DNA of 46,261 nucleotides from a virus. Below, one piece after another: positions 28,170-36,368 of this stretch. The notes under the pieces were generated by a model. That model saw only the letters and a list, made by a program, of their open reading frames with translations, did not search any database and had not been told where the DNA came from. The stretch lies in the IMG/VR virus record IMGVR_UViG_3300009413_000013, positions 1 to 46,261 of that record; one strand, written 5' to 3'. Numbering within the stretch: position 1 is the first letter of the stretch; each line of letters begins with the position of its first letter. A program made the translations under genes and the position numbers.

Positions 28170-28407
28170 GTTAGTCGGAAATGACATCGAGGTGAATGGG
28201 GAGAAGGTAGCTAGGGTATTCGATATCAGGGCTAGTCTAAAAGATGAACTGTATATGGCTATTGAAAGATCCAATGTTAGTGAGGAAGATATCCAAAATA
28301 AAATAAAAACTGCCTTTGATAATGGATACAATAAAGGAAGGGAGAATGGCTTTGACGAAGGACACCAGGACGGTTACGCACAAAGGGGTAGAGAGGAAGA
28401 AGATTAA
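28162..28407 (+). CDS. Small protein of unknown function
   Basis: 81 residues. A small beta start (MIELVGNDIEVNGEKVARVF) is followed by helices and a charged repetitive C-terminus (AFDNGYNKGRENGFDEGHQD). The start overlaps the previous stop by 8 nt. It overlaps the next gene at its end. Function unknown. Confidence 0.5.
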   Translation: MIELVGNDIEVNGEKVARVFDIRASLKDELYMAIERSNVSEEDIQNKIKTAFDNGYNKGRENGFDEGHQDGYAQRGREEED

Positions 28408-28687
28408 TGCCGCTGAAATTTTACAAAATATGGCAAATACCTTCAAAGAACGGAATTTAATATACGGTGATAATTATAAAACTGTCGGGAATGTAATGAT
28501 TGCTCTATTCCCTGACGGTGTTAATTTAAAAACAAAAGATGATTTCAATTTATGGCATTTACTTGAACTGATGATTGTTAAATTGACAAGGTTCGCTAAT
28601 AGCGAACTAAAACACAAGGATAGTATTCATGATGCCGCAGTTTATGCGGCGATGGTTGAATCTCTAATGAAAGATGAAAATGAGTAA
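28346..28687 (+). CDS. DUF6378-like phage protein
   Basis: 113 residues from ATG 28346, favoured because GGAAGGGAGA precedes it; an upstream ATG at 28316 would lengthen the overlap with the preceding gene to 92 nt. The body reads AAEILQNMANTFKERNLIYG, NVMIALFPDGVNLKTKDDFN, LLELMIVKLTRFANSELKHK. This pattern recurs widely in phage proteins of the DUF6378 type, which look like all-alpha MazG-related folds. Nucleotide-pool housekeeping is therefore possible, but no MazG metal motif could be confirmed. It overlaps the SDR gene start. Confidence 0.6.
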   Translation: MALTKDTRTVTHKGVERKKINAAEILQNMANTFKERNLIYGDNYKTVGNVMIALFPDGVNLKTKDDFNLWHLLELMIVKLTRFANSELKHKDSIHDAAVYAAMVESLMKDENE

Positions 28688-29348
28688 TATTTTAATAACT
28701 GGGTCAGGAAAAGGGCTTGGATTAGAATTAGTTAAAAAATTATCTTATGGTCATAACGTTTATCAATATGACCATGAAACAGGAAAGGATGTTAGAAAGC
28801 CTGATCTGTCTGGAATTAGCGATTTAGATATATTGATAAATAACGCTGGCGTAAATCTAATTAACTGGCTGGAAGACTTTGAAGAGAGCCAATGGGATCA
28901 GGTTCTTGATACTAATGCCAAGGGAATTTACCTGATGTCAAAGGCATGTTTGCCTATGCTGATAAAAAGTAAAGGAACCATAATTAATATAGTTAGCAAT
29001 GCTGCTCATGTGCCAATGACCTGCTCCCTTGCTTATAACGCATCAAAAGGTGCCGCTCATATCATGACCTTACAGTTAGCTAGGGAGCTAACAAAAAAGC
29101 ATGGGATAACAGTTTTTGGGATCGCTCCTAACAAAATGAAAGGCACGGGAATGAGCGATTCTATAGATGACCAGGTGACTATGACTAGGGGATGGACAAA
29201 AGAGGAGGCACAAAAATATCAGTTAAATGGATTATTAGCAGGTGAAGAAACACCTCCAGAGATGGTTGCTTTGTTTATATCTTATTTAATCCAGGACAAA
29301 GATCATCACAAATATCTTAGTGGGTGTATTTTACCTTACGGCGCATAA
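28674..29348 (+). CDS. Short-chain dehydrogenase/reductase (SDR)
   Basis: 224 residues with the classical SDR set: TGSGKGLG cofactor motif (10-17), NNAG (56-59), catalytic Ser108 in IVSNAAHVPM, and Tyr121-x-x-x-Lys125 (YNASK). The C-terminal LSGCILPYGA corresponds to the substrate-side end of the family. ATG 28680 (MSN) is an equally good start. It uses NAD(P)H to reduce or oxidise a small alcohol or ketone, but the substrate is not indicated. Its neighbours (VOC-fold, flavoprotein, glycosyltransferase-like) hint at synthesis of a special sugar or nucleotide. Confidence 0.88.
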   Translation: MKMSNILITGSGKGLGLELVKKLSYGHNVYQYDHETGKDVRKPDLSGISDLDILINNAGVNLINWLEDFEESQWDQVLDTNAKGIYLMSKACLPMLIKSKGTIINIVSNAAHVPMTCSLAYNASKGAAHIMTLQLARELTKKHGITVFGIAPNKMKGTGMSDSIDDQVTMTRGWTKEEAQKYQLNGLLAGEETPPEMVALFISYLIQDKDHHKYLSGCILPYGA

Positions 29349-29349
29349 T

Positions 29350-29817
29350 ATGAAGTTCAAAATTGAGCAAATAGCAATAAATCCAAAGAACCCGTTACTC
29401 GCCAAGAATTTATTAAATGAAATGGGGGCTGGCGATTGGATAGAAGATCATGTTGTTGCCACTGGAGAGATTTTCGGTCTTCCAGGGACAAACGAGGCGA
29501 ATCTGTCTTTTAATTATAATTTATTAGCCGGGAACGAATTTGAGATTTTGAGTTACACAAAAGGCAATAATTGGATGGATTCTAAGGAACGTGGTCGTAA
29601 TTCTGTTAGCCACATTGGAACTCATTGTTCTTTAGAGGAGCTAATAGAATGGAAGGATTTTTTTAGTAAAAAAGGGATCTCTATCGCCCAGGAAGTTCTT
29701 ACTAATTCACATACAAATCAAGCGATAGCAGGGAAAAGATCATATAACTACGTGATATTCGACACTAAACATATACTAGGGGTGGATTTGAAATTTATAG
29801 TTAGGATTAATAAATGA
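29350..29817 (+). CDS. VOC (glyoxalase/dioxygenase-fold) family protein
   Basis: 155 residues from ATG 29350, which directly follows the SDR stop (TAATATG); a longer frame overlapping the SDR gene lacks an SD. The segment VSHIGTHCSLEELIEWKDFF is the typical VOC strand-helix with metal-ligand His, followed by YNYVIFDTKHILGVDLKFIV as the last beta-alpha-beta unit. VOC proteins are metal-dependent isomerases, lyases or resistance proteins. Activity not predictable. It overlaps the exonuclease start by 4 nt. Confidence 0.7.
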   Translation: MKFKIEQIAINPKNPLLAKNLLNEMGAGDWIEDHVVATGEIFGLPGTNEANLSFNYNLLAGNEFEILSYTKGNNWMDSKERGRNSVSHIGTHCSLEELIEWKDFFSKKGISIAQEVLTNSHTNQAIAGKRSYNYVIFDTKHILGVDLKFIVRINK

Positions 29818-30347
29818 TTGTTTTTGATCTTGAGACTACAGGGCTACCAAAAGCGGAGGGATCATCTTTGGATGAACAGCCTAGAATCATTGAATTTGGA
29901 GGATTGAAATTAGACTCCAGTCTAAAAGAAATATCAAGGTTAGAATTCTTCTGTAATCCAGGGCATGAGCTAAATTCGCACGTTATTAAAATGACTGGAA
30001 TCTCAGATTATATGCTAGAAGACTCAAAGCCATTTATCGCCTATTACAAGGAATTGTGTGATTGGTTTTTGGGGGAACGTGAAATGGCTGCACACAATTT
30101 AACATTTGACAGAAAGATTTTAAGGTTTGAGCTTGAGAGAATAGATAAATTAACAAAATTTCCATGGCCACAAGAGCATATTTGCACTTTAGAAATAGGC
30201 CAAAAAGTATGGGGGAAAATGCGCAAGTTAGGCGACATATATAAGGAATTATTTGGGGTTGAAATCGAAGGCGCTCACAGAGCCATGAGTGACGTGGAAG
30301 CAACTGTAAAAATCATTGAATGGTATACAAAGGAAGAACATATTTAA
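29814..30347 (+). CDS. dnaQ-like: DnaQ-like DEDDh 3'-5' exonuclease (epsilon-like)
   Basis: 177 residues. All five DEDDh residues can be placed: Asp5 and Glu7 in IVFDLETTG, Asp99 in HNLTFD, His155 and Asp160 in AHRAMSDVEAT. The size equals the catalytic domain of E. coli epsilon (about 180 residues) without its alpha-binding tail. With the phage DnaE lacking a functional PHP-type nuclease site, this is the likely proofreader. It is two short genes and a MraZ-like gene away from dnaE, on the same transcript. Start overlaps the VOC gene stop. Confidence 0.9.
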   Translation: MIVFDLETTGLPKAEGSSLDEQPRIIEFGGLKLDSSLKEISRLEFFCNPGHELNSHVIKMTGISDYMLEDSKPFIAYYKELCDWFLGEREMAAHNLTFDRKILRFELERIDKLTKFPWPQEHICTLEIGQKVWGKMRKLGDIYKELFGVEIEGAHRAMSDVEATVKIIEWYTKEEHI

Positions 30348-30356
30348 GGAGAAAAT

Positions 30357-30494
30357 ATGGACACCATGACATTTGTCGCCGTTATCGGAACCGTTTTATC
30401 ATTTACCCTCGGAAGGTACTTAAAACTAACGAATCTCGGGGCAGCGGTATTAGCGACGCTCTTCCTTGCCTTGTGGTCGTTGTTAATAATTTAA
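30357..30494 (+). CDS. Small membrane protein (45 aa)
   Basis: ATG 30357 with SD AAGGAG opens 45 codons. Residues 4-20 (MTFVAVIGTVLSFTLGR) and 29-45 (AAVLATLFLALWSLLII) form two hydrophobic helices with a short basic turn (RYLKLTN). Topology resembles small holins or membrane spacers. The stop is followed one base later by the MraZ-like start. Confidence 0.65.
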   Translation: MDTMTFVAVIGTVLSFTLGRYLKLTNLGAAVLATLFLALWSLLII

Positions 30495-30495
30495 A

Positions 30496-30885
30496 ATGTT
30501 TTTAGGCAAATACAAAAACACAGTCGATAATAAGGGGCGTTTAAATCTCCCTAAAGAATTTAGTCAAAAACTAGGGAAACGCCTTATCATCGTGAACTCG
30601 ATCTTCGGGACTAACAGGTGTTTAGACGCATTCCCGATGGGAGAATGGGCGAGCATAGAAAAGGCCATGAGCCAGAAGCCTAGATTGAATAACCGCTCGA
30701 AGTTCCAGATTTACTACCTTAGCGGGGCTTTTGAGTGTGCCATTGATGACGGCAGGGTAACCATCCCTAAGACTTTGCGCGAATACGCCGGGATTGAAAA
30801 GAACGTCGTTCTAGGTGCCGCAGGAAGTAAGTTCAGGATCTGGGATCAGAGTGCTTGGATCAAGGTATTTAAGGAGAAGCCATGA
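30496..30885 (+). CDS. mraZ-like: MraZ-like transcriptional regulator
   Basis: 129 residues aligning by eye over nearly the whole MraZ length: MFLGKYKNTVDNKGRLNLPK (first SpoVT/AbrB-like half; E. coli MFRG..VNLDSKGRLSVP), CLDAFPMGEWASIEKAMSQK (E. coli LYPLPEWEIIEQKL), then the second half CAIDDGRVTIPKTLREYAGI (E. coli GRLLIAPVLRQHAGL) and KFRIWDQSAWIKVFKEKP (E. coli KFELWDETTW). Bacterial MraZ is about 150 residues and controls the dcw division and wall cluster by binding repeats at its own promoter. A phage copy could regulate phage genes or interfere with host division. The C-terminal tail is shorter. Confidence 0.85.
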   Translation: MFLGKYKNTVDNKGRLNLPKEFSQKLGKRLIIVNSIFGTNRCLDAFPMGEWASIEKAMSQKPRLNNRSKFQIYYLSGAFECAIDDGRVTIPKTLREYAGIEKNVVLGAAGSKFRIWDQSAWIKVFKEKP

Positions 30886-31082
30886 ACAAAACGATCAACA
30901 TAGAAGGTGGACACAATGTCCAGATCGAGCAAACAATCGTCGATCCTAAGCCACAGGGACCAACCATCGGTGGCGTTAACCTTGCGACAGGGTATGGGAT
31001 AGGGGTCGATGTTTTTATAATTTTATTAGTTTTAGGTTTAGGATATGCAAGCAAAAAAGTCATTGATCGGATATTTCGGTAA
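30882..31082 (+). CDS. Small membrane protein of unknown function
   Basis: 66 residues. A polar N-terminal half (INIEGGHNVQIEQTIVDPKP) is followed by one transmembrane helix (VDVFIILLVLGLGYASKKVI) and a basic end (DRIFR), so the N-terminus is probably outside. The start overlaps the MraZ-like stop as ATGA, and its stop TAATG overlaps the dnaE start. Holin-like or membrane-anchor function is possible. Confidence 0.6.
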   Translation: MNKTINIEGGHNVQIEQTIVDPKPQGPTIGGVNLATGYGIGVDVFIILLVLGLGYASKKVIDRIFR

Positions 31083-33895
31083 TGCTGAGTTTAAAAACCA
31101 GGACAGAATACTCATTCCGTAAAGCATATGGGCCAATAAATAAAGTTATTGAGACGTGTAATGGAGATTCAATAGGAATCGCCGACTCAGGAACTTGGGG
31201 GCATGTGGCCTTTAGCTATAAATGTAGGGAACGGAGTAAAAAACCTATTTTTGGGACTGAAATCGCCGTAGTAGAGGATTCCTCAGAAAGAACCAAGCAA
31301 GCTACGAATGAGATGTCGTTTTTCGCAAAAAATAATTCCGGGTTGAAAGAGATTTATGAATTAGTAACAAAATCAACTGATTCTAACCATTTTTATTATT
31401 ATCCACGGATAAGCTACGAAGAACTTTTTGATATTAGTGATGACGTGATAATGTTCTCCGGGGCCAATCCAATTTGGTCACTGCTTCCGATGACTAAGAA
31501 AGAAAATATTTATATTGAACTGAGTCCAACTAGTTCAAAAAAAGCATTAGAATTCGCTAAATTAAAAGGCATCAAGACAATTGCGACCAGTAATAATTTA
31601 TATCCGACTGTTAAAGATAAGAAGCCGTATGAGGTTCTAATAGGCATGAATAGAGTGGATCGGACCACCCCCATGCACATACTCAATGAATGGGAATGGA
31701 AAGACTCCGTTCCATGGGGTCCAAACGAGGCTATTTCAAATACTTATGAAATGGCAGAATTGTGTAATGCCGCATTGCCAACTGGCAAAATGATTTCATT
31801 TAATAGCAATAAAACTCTTCGTCAAATATGCGAAGAAAACGCATTTTCCAGGAATGTTGATATTAGCGACAAAATCTATTCAGATCGTCTTGACCGTGAA
31901 TTGAAATTAATCGCTGATAAAAAATTTGAAGATTACTTTTTTGTCATCGCTGATATGGTCGAATATGCCAAAAAGCATATGTTCGTAGGTCCGGCTAGAG
32001 GATCATCCGCAGGGTCATTGGTTTGTTATCTGACTGGCATAACTGACATTGATCCGATTCAACATGACTTATTGTTTGAGAGATTTATTGATGTCACTCG
32101 TGAAGATTTTCCTGACATTGACATTGATTTCCAAGACGACCGCAGAGAGATGGTATTTGAATACTTACGGAATAAGTACGGAGCCGAAAAAGTTGCTCAC
32201 CTTGGAACAGTGTCCCGTTATAAAGCCAAAAGCACAATTAGCGAAGTGGCAAAAGAACTCGGGATTCCGCCCTGGGAAGTTAACGATTTTAAAAACGCCA
32301 TAATAGATCGCAAGAGAGGTGATTCTAGGGCCAATTTTTGCATCCTTGACACATTAAACGAATTAGAAATAGGGCAAAAGATACTAGTTAAATATCCTCA
32401 AATGAAAGTCGCAGCCGACATGGAGAACCATGCGCGTCACTGCGGGGTACATGCCGCTGGCATCATAGTAACTGAAAAGCCAGTCAGTGAATATTGTTCT
32501 GTTTCCTCACAAAATGGCGCTACTCAAATCGACAAAAAAGACGCAGAAGATTTGAATTTATTAAAAATTGACGCGCTTGGCCTACGCACATTATCAATTC
32601 TTCAAGATGTAATTGACCAGGTTGGATGGACTCATCAGCAAATGATTGATTACAGGCTGGATGATGAAAATGCTTTTAACATATTAAATGATGAGAAAAA
32701 CACAGGAATATTCCAATTTGAAGGATATGCATTACAGTCGGTTACAAAGCAAATAAAAGTTCATAAATTTGAAGACATCGTTGTAATTACCGCCCTAGCT
32801 CGCCCTGGCCCGTTAAACTCCGGGGGAGCAGATGAGTACATTAAACGTCATACTGGAAATGCCCCTGTTGAATATATCCATCCATCGCTTGAGGAGATCA
32901 CTAAAGTAACTAAAGGAGTCGTTATCTATCAGGAGCAGGTCATGAACATTGGCCGCAATGTAGGCAAACTATCTTGGGAGGATGTGTCGTCGTTACGCAA
33001 AGCGATGAGTAAGTCACTCGGGAAAGAATTCTTTGACAATTACTTTGATAAATTTAAATTAGGGGCAGCGGAGAATGGAATTGACGAAAACAAGGCTAAA
33101 TACATATGGGACCAAATTAACACTATGGGATCTTGGGCTTTCAATCGTTCTCACGCCATTGCTTATGGCCTTCTTTCTTATTGGTGTTGTGTTCTCAAGT
33201 CTAAGTTCCCACTTGAGTTCGCCGCTGCGTGTTTGCGCAACGCGAAAGATGACGAACAAGCGATAAAGCTACTAAGAGAAGTTGTCAGGGAGGGGTTGAT
33301 ATATAAGCCATTCGATAAAGAAAAATCCGTGGCTAATTGGAGCGTACAGGATGGTAAATTAATTGGAGGATTACTAGGGATTAAAGGGATCGGCCCAAAA
33401 ATGGCCGAGGACATCATGAAACGTAGAGACTTGTCTCAGCCTCTTACCCCGAGGCAAGAAAAGCTCTTGACTGAGGCTAAAACGTCATATGACGATATTT
33501 TCGAGTGTGAACATAAATTTGGACATATAAAGGCAAATCCAAAGGCTCATAACATCATTTCCCCGATTACCGACATTGTTGATTTGGATGTTGATAAGCC
33601 AGGGACATTTGTTTTCTTTGGAAAGCTGAAGGAAAAAAATCTAAGAGATATTAATGAAACAGGAAATATTAGAGGTCACGGAAGGAAACTCAAGAGCAAT
33701 AACTTGTGGTTCCATTGTACTTTTGAAGACGACACGGGAATTGTTTGGTGTACTATCGACAGATTCAAATACAATAAAATCGGGAAGCCAATAGTAGAAG
33801 AAGGTCGTATTGGAGATTGGTATCTAGTTAAGGGAGCATTAAGGACTGGCAGTTTCAGGAAAATTTATATTGATAAGCTACGTAAACTTTCATAA
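31082..33895 (+). CDS. dnaE: DNA polymerase III alpha subunit (DnaE-type, family C)
   Basis: 937 residues against about 1160 in E. coli. GPARGSSAGS (303-312) and PDIDIDF (344-350, catalytic Asp347 and Asp349) match the family C palm; the third Asp is in KIDALGL (Asp497). RHCGVHAAGIIV (452-463) and the HhH stretch LLGIKGIGPKMAEDI follow, with an OB-like domain at the end (GTFVFFGKLKEK, GDWYLVKGAL). The PHP domain is reduced: the first metal motif HxH is replaced by RTEYSF, so PHP nuclease activity is probably lost and proofreading must come from the separate exonuclease. Such a full DnaE is uncommon in phages of this size. Confidence 0.95.
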   Translation: MLSLKTRTEYSFRKAYGPINKVIETCNGDSIGIADSGTWGHVAFSYKCRERSKKPIFGTEIAVVEDSSERTKQATNEMSFFAKNNSGLKEIYELVTKSTDSNHFYYYPRISYEELFDISDDVIMFSGANPIWSLLPMTKKENIYIELSPTSSKKALEFAKLKGIKTIATSNNLYPTVKDKKPYEVLIGMNRVDRTTPMHILNEWEWKDSVPWGPNEAISNTYEMAELCNAALPTGKMISFNSNKTLRQICEENAFSRNVDISDKIYSDRLDRELKLIADKKFEDYFFVIADMVEYAKKHMFVGPARGSSAGSLVCYLTGITDIDPIQHDLLFERFIDVTREDFPDIDIDFQDDRREMVFEYLRNKYGAEKVAHLGTVSRYKAKSTISEVAKELGIPPWEVNDFKNAIIDRKRGDSRANFCILDTLNELEIGQKILVKYPQMKVAADMENHARHCGVHAAGIIVTEKPVSEYCSVSSQNGATQIDKKDAEDLNLLKIDALGLRTLSILQDVIDQVGWTHQQMIDYRLDDENAFNILNDEKNTGIFQFEGYALQSVTKQIKVHKFEDIVVITALARPGPLNSGGADEYIKRHTGNAPVEYIHPSLEEITKVTKGVVIYQEQVMNIGRNVGKLSWEDVSSLRKAMSKSLGKEFFDNYFDKFKLGAAENGIDENKAKYIWDQINTMGSWAFNRSHAIAYGLLSYWCCVLKSKFPLEFAAACLRNAKDDEQAIKLLREVVREGLIYKPFDKEKSVANWSVQDGKLIGGLLGIKGIGPKMAEDIMKRRDLSQPLTPRQEKLLTEAKTSYDDIFECEHKFGHIKANPKAHNIISPITDIVDLDVDKPGTFVFFGKLKEKNLRDINETGNIRGHGRKLKSNNLWFHCTFEDDTGIVWCTIDRFKYNKIGKPIVEEGRIGDWYLVKGALRTGSFRKIYIDKLRKLS

Positions 33896-33930
33896 TAAAT
33901 CTAATTAAGAAAGGAAAAAAGGAGGAACAA

Positions 33931-34242
33931 ATGGGAAGCGTATCTATAGACCATGTTTCGGTTGAGATCCAGACAGAGATATTTGAGCGTCCGTACATTA
34001 TCGGGGTTGTCTCATTTAAACGGGTAAAGGGAGATCGTGAGAGTACCCCTTGGAAAGCCACGAGCGATGCTGACTACTACGGCTTCACAGAGGCAGAATA
34101 TGTCTTGATGAATCCAGATGGGACAGAAGCCATCGAGCTAGAAGCTGAAATCGCTGAGTCTCATCATGAAAGTCTCATTCGAGATGACATCGAGAATCAG
34201 ATCGCTGATTATTTTGGTGGTTGGGAGGGACAACTACATTAA
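33931..34242 (+). CDS. Small acidic protein of unknown function
   Basis: 103 residues, beta-rich at the start (VSIDHVSVEIQTEIFERPYI, IGVVSFKRVKGDRESTPWKA), helical and acidic at the end (AIELEAEIAESHHESLIRDD). AGGAGG lies before the ATG. The stop overlaps the SNF2-like gene start (TAATG). Coupling to the helicase suggests a helper role, but no family is recognised. Confidence 0.5.
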   Translation: MGSVSIDHVSVEIQTEIFERPYIIGVVSFKRVKGDRESTPWKATSDADYYGFTEAEYVLMNPDGTEAIELEAEIAESHHESLIRDDIENQIADYFGGWEGQLH

Positions 34243-35933
34243 TGATTATTAGCGCTATACAAGGCGGCAAGTATTGTTTGGCCAAGGCAACTCTGGATTC
34301 TTCTACAGTCCAGAAGTTGTCCTCCCTCCCTGGATTCAAGAAATGGGTTGGCAGAGATATGCTCTTTGCTCCGACCGGGGCCAATATAGATAGAATCCGT
34401 AAATACTGGCCGGGAGCAAATTGGGATGAGTCAACATCAGAGATTATTGACTCGTATATTGAAAAGCTCAAAGAAGCTGAATTAACTAGGGCGACTAAAA
34501 ATAATCCTACCCCGGAGAAGGACGATTTTATGTTTGAAACCCGTCCTTTTGAGCATCAGCGTAAGGCTTTTTATATTAGCCGGGAAAAGAAATCATTTGC
34601 ACTACTAATGGAACAAGGCACCGGGAAATCTAAGATAATTATAGACAATGCGGCATATCTTTATAGCAATAATAAGATAAGCGCTTTGATTATAATCGCC
34701 CCGAACGGCGTCCACAGGAATTGGGTGGATAAAGAAATTCCATATCATATGCCAAATTGGTGCCACTATGAATCCACGTACTATTATTCTGGGATGAATA
34801 AAAAGGATTCTGACAAATTCCAAGATGTCATGAATATTCAAGACAAGCTCCGTATCTTTACCTTCAATGTAGAGGCTTTCGTCAGCAAAACAGCGATCAA
34901 GTTCATGTCTTCAATCCTAATCAGCAACACCTCTATGCTGGTGGTAGACGAGTCATCAAGAATAAAAAGACCTGGTGCCAATCGAACGAGGGTTATAACA
35001 AAATTTGGAAAGCAAGCTAAATATCGCAGGATACTGACTGGAACCCCGGTAACGAAAGGTCCAGAGGATGTCTACAGTCAATTCAAATTCCTTGACCCTT
35101 ACATCCTTGGCTATGACAGCTATTATTCGTTCCGTGCCCGTTATTGCATCATGGGAGGATACGAAAACAAGCAGGTGGTTTCTTACCAGTACGTCGATGA
35201 ACTGACCAAAAGAATAGAAGGCCATTCGTTCCGTGTTCTTAAACGAGACTGCTTGGATCTCCCTGATAAAATTTATCAAAGGCACCCCATAGAGCTATCT
35301 AAAAAACAAAGGAAGCTCTATGACCAGATGCGTAAAGAATTTGCAGCCGAATTAGAAGGCCAATTCATTGATGCCCCACAAGCCATCACAAGGCTCCTTC
35401 GTCTTCAACAAATTACCTGTGGCTGGTTCCCTGGCGATGATGGGGTCAAGGCAATTGACGAGAAGAACCCACGCCTACAAGCGCTATTGGACATTCTTAG
35501 CGACATCGACTCTAAGGTAATTATCTGGGCGAGGTTTAAGGCCGATCTGAAGGCCATAGAACAGGCTCTAGGGGCGCTTTCAGTTAGCTACCATGGGGAA
35601 GTATCAAATAATGACCGATCATTGGCTGTGGAGCGATTTCAAAAAGATCCAAGGATAAAATATTTCATTGGCCAGCCGCAATCAGGGGGAATTGGTCTAA
35701 CTCTCACTGCCGCTGATTTCGCTATCTATTACTCTAACAGCTTTGACCTGGAAGCCAGGCTTCAATCCGAGGACCGCTGCCATCGCATCGGGACAAAGAA
35801 TAATGTCACCTACATTGATTTGGAGGCATCTAAAACAGTTGACACAAAGATCATTAAAGCTCTTAGAGATAAAAAAAATTTGGCTGATGTGATTACGAAA
35901 GATCCAATATCACTATTTTTAACAGATGATTAG
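34242..35933 (+). CDS. SNF2-like superfamily 2 helicase/translocase
   Basis: 563 residues from ATG 34242; a TTG-start extension of seven residues is possible. The N-terminal 95 residues form a small domain (like the HARP-type region of annealing helicases, not proven). Then come Walker A EQGTGKSK (124-131), motif II VVDESS (234-239), motif III LTGTP (265-269), and C-terminal motifs IIWARFKADLKAIEQAL, GGIGLTLTAADFAIYY and QSEDRCHRIGTKN (motif VI). These belong to SWI2/SNF2 enzymes, which move along duplex DNA or anneal strands. Followed 3 nt later by a VRR-NUC-like nuclease, a pairing seen in fork-remodelling systems. Confidence 0.88.
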   Translation: MIISAIQGGKYCLAKATLDSSTVQKLSSLPGFKKWVGRDMLFAPTGANIDRIRKYWPGANWDESTSEIIDSYIEKLKEAELTRATKNNPTPEKDDFMFETRPFEHQRKAFYISREKKSFALLMEQGTGKSKIIIDNAAYLYSNNKISALIIIAPNGVHRNWVDKEIPYHMPNWCHYESTYYYSGMNKKDSDKFQDVMNIQDKLRIFTFNVEAFVSKTAIKFMSSILISNTSMLVVDESSRIKRPGANRTRVITKFGKQAKYRRILTGTPVTKGPEDVYSQFKFLDPYILGYDSYYSFRARYCIMGGYENKQVVSYQYVDELTKRIEGHSFRVLKRDCLDLPDKIYQRHPIELSKKQRKLYDQMRKEFAAELEGQFIDAPQAITRLLRLQQITCGWFPGDDGVKAIDEKNPRLQALLDILSDIDSKVIIWARFKADLKAIEQALGALSVSYHGEVSNNDRSLAVERFQKDPRIKYFIGQPQSGGIGLTLTAADFAIYYSNSFDLEARLQSEDRCHRIGTKNNVTYIDLEASKTVDTKIIKALRDKKNLADVITKDPISLFLTDD

Positions 35934-35935
35934 GA

Positions 35936-36358
35936 ATGAATATGAGTGAACAAAATTTTTGGACGCTGTTGAGATCATCACTTGATCTAAAAATGTATAG
36001 AATCGAAAATAAGGTCATAAAAGGAATGCCGGATGTACATTTTATTAAGGAAGGAAATAGCGGGTGGATAGAACTTAAATTCATGAGATCATGGCCAAAG
36101 AAGCGTATGCCAACCGGATTAAAATTAAATCAAGTCATGTGGCTTGATGAATACGCTAAGAATGGTGGCCGCTGTTGGATATTAATCCGCATTGGCCGTG
36201 ACTTCATAGGTCTAGTGAATGGAGAGCATGCGAAAAGGCTCTATGAAAAGCCTTCCAAGGATGAATTCATGGGCCTCCTTTCTTATATGAAAAGAGGCAA
36301 CATGAAAAAAGAAGATTGGGAAGAGTTGACCCATGTAATTACTTATCTCAATATTTAG
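35936..36358 (+). CDS. VRR-NUC-like endonuclease (PD-(D/E)XK fold)
   Basis: 140 residues. The nuclease core is KGMPDVHFIKEG followed by GWIELKFM: Pro32-Asp33, then Glu46-x-Lys48, the PD-(D/E)XK arrangement of the VRR-NUC family. An upstream Glu is found in RIENKVIKG. The middle segment LNQVMWLDEYAKNGGRCWIL is also typical of VRR-NUC and archaeal Hjc-like enzymes. Family members cut branched DNA. Position beside the SNF2-like helicase suggests resolution of replication or recombination branches before packaging. It is the last rightward gene and ends 10 nt from the convergent late gene. Confidence 0.8.
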   Translation: MNMSEQNFWTLLRSSLDLKMYRIENKVIKGMPDVHFIKEGNSGWIELKFMRSWPKKRMPTGLKLNQVMWLDEYAKNGGRCWILIRIGRDFIGLVNGEHAKRLYEKPSKDEFMGLLSYMKRGNMKKEDWEELTHVITYLNI

Positions 36359-36368
36359 ATATTTACCT

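Noticed and set aside
31394-31411. TTATCC-AC-GGATAA palindrome resembling a DnaA box pair
   Set aside because: Lies inside dnaE, explained by codons and isolated from other boxes.
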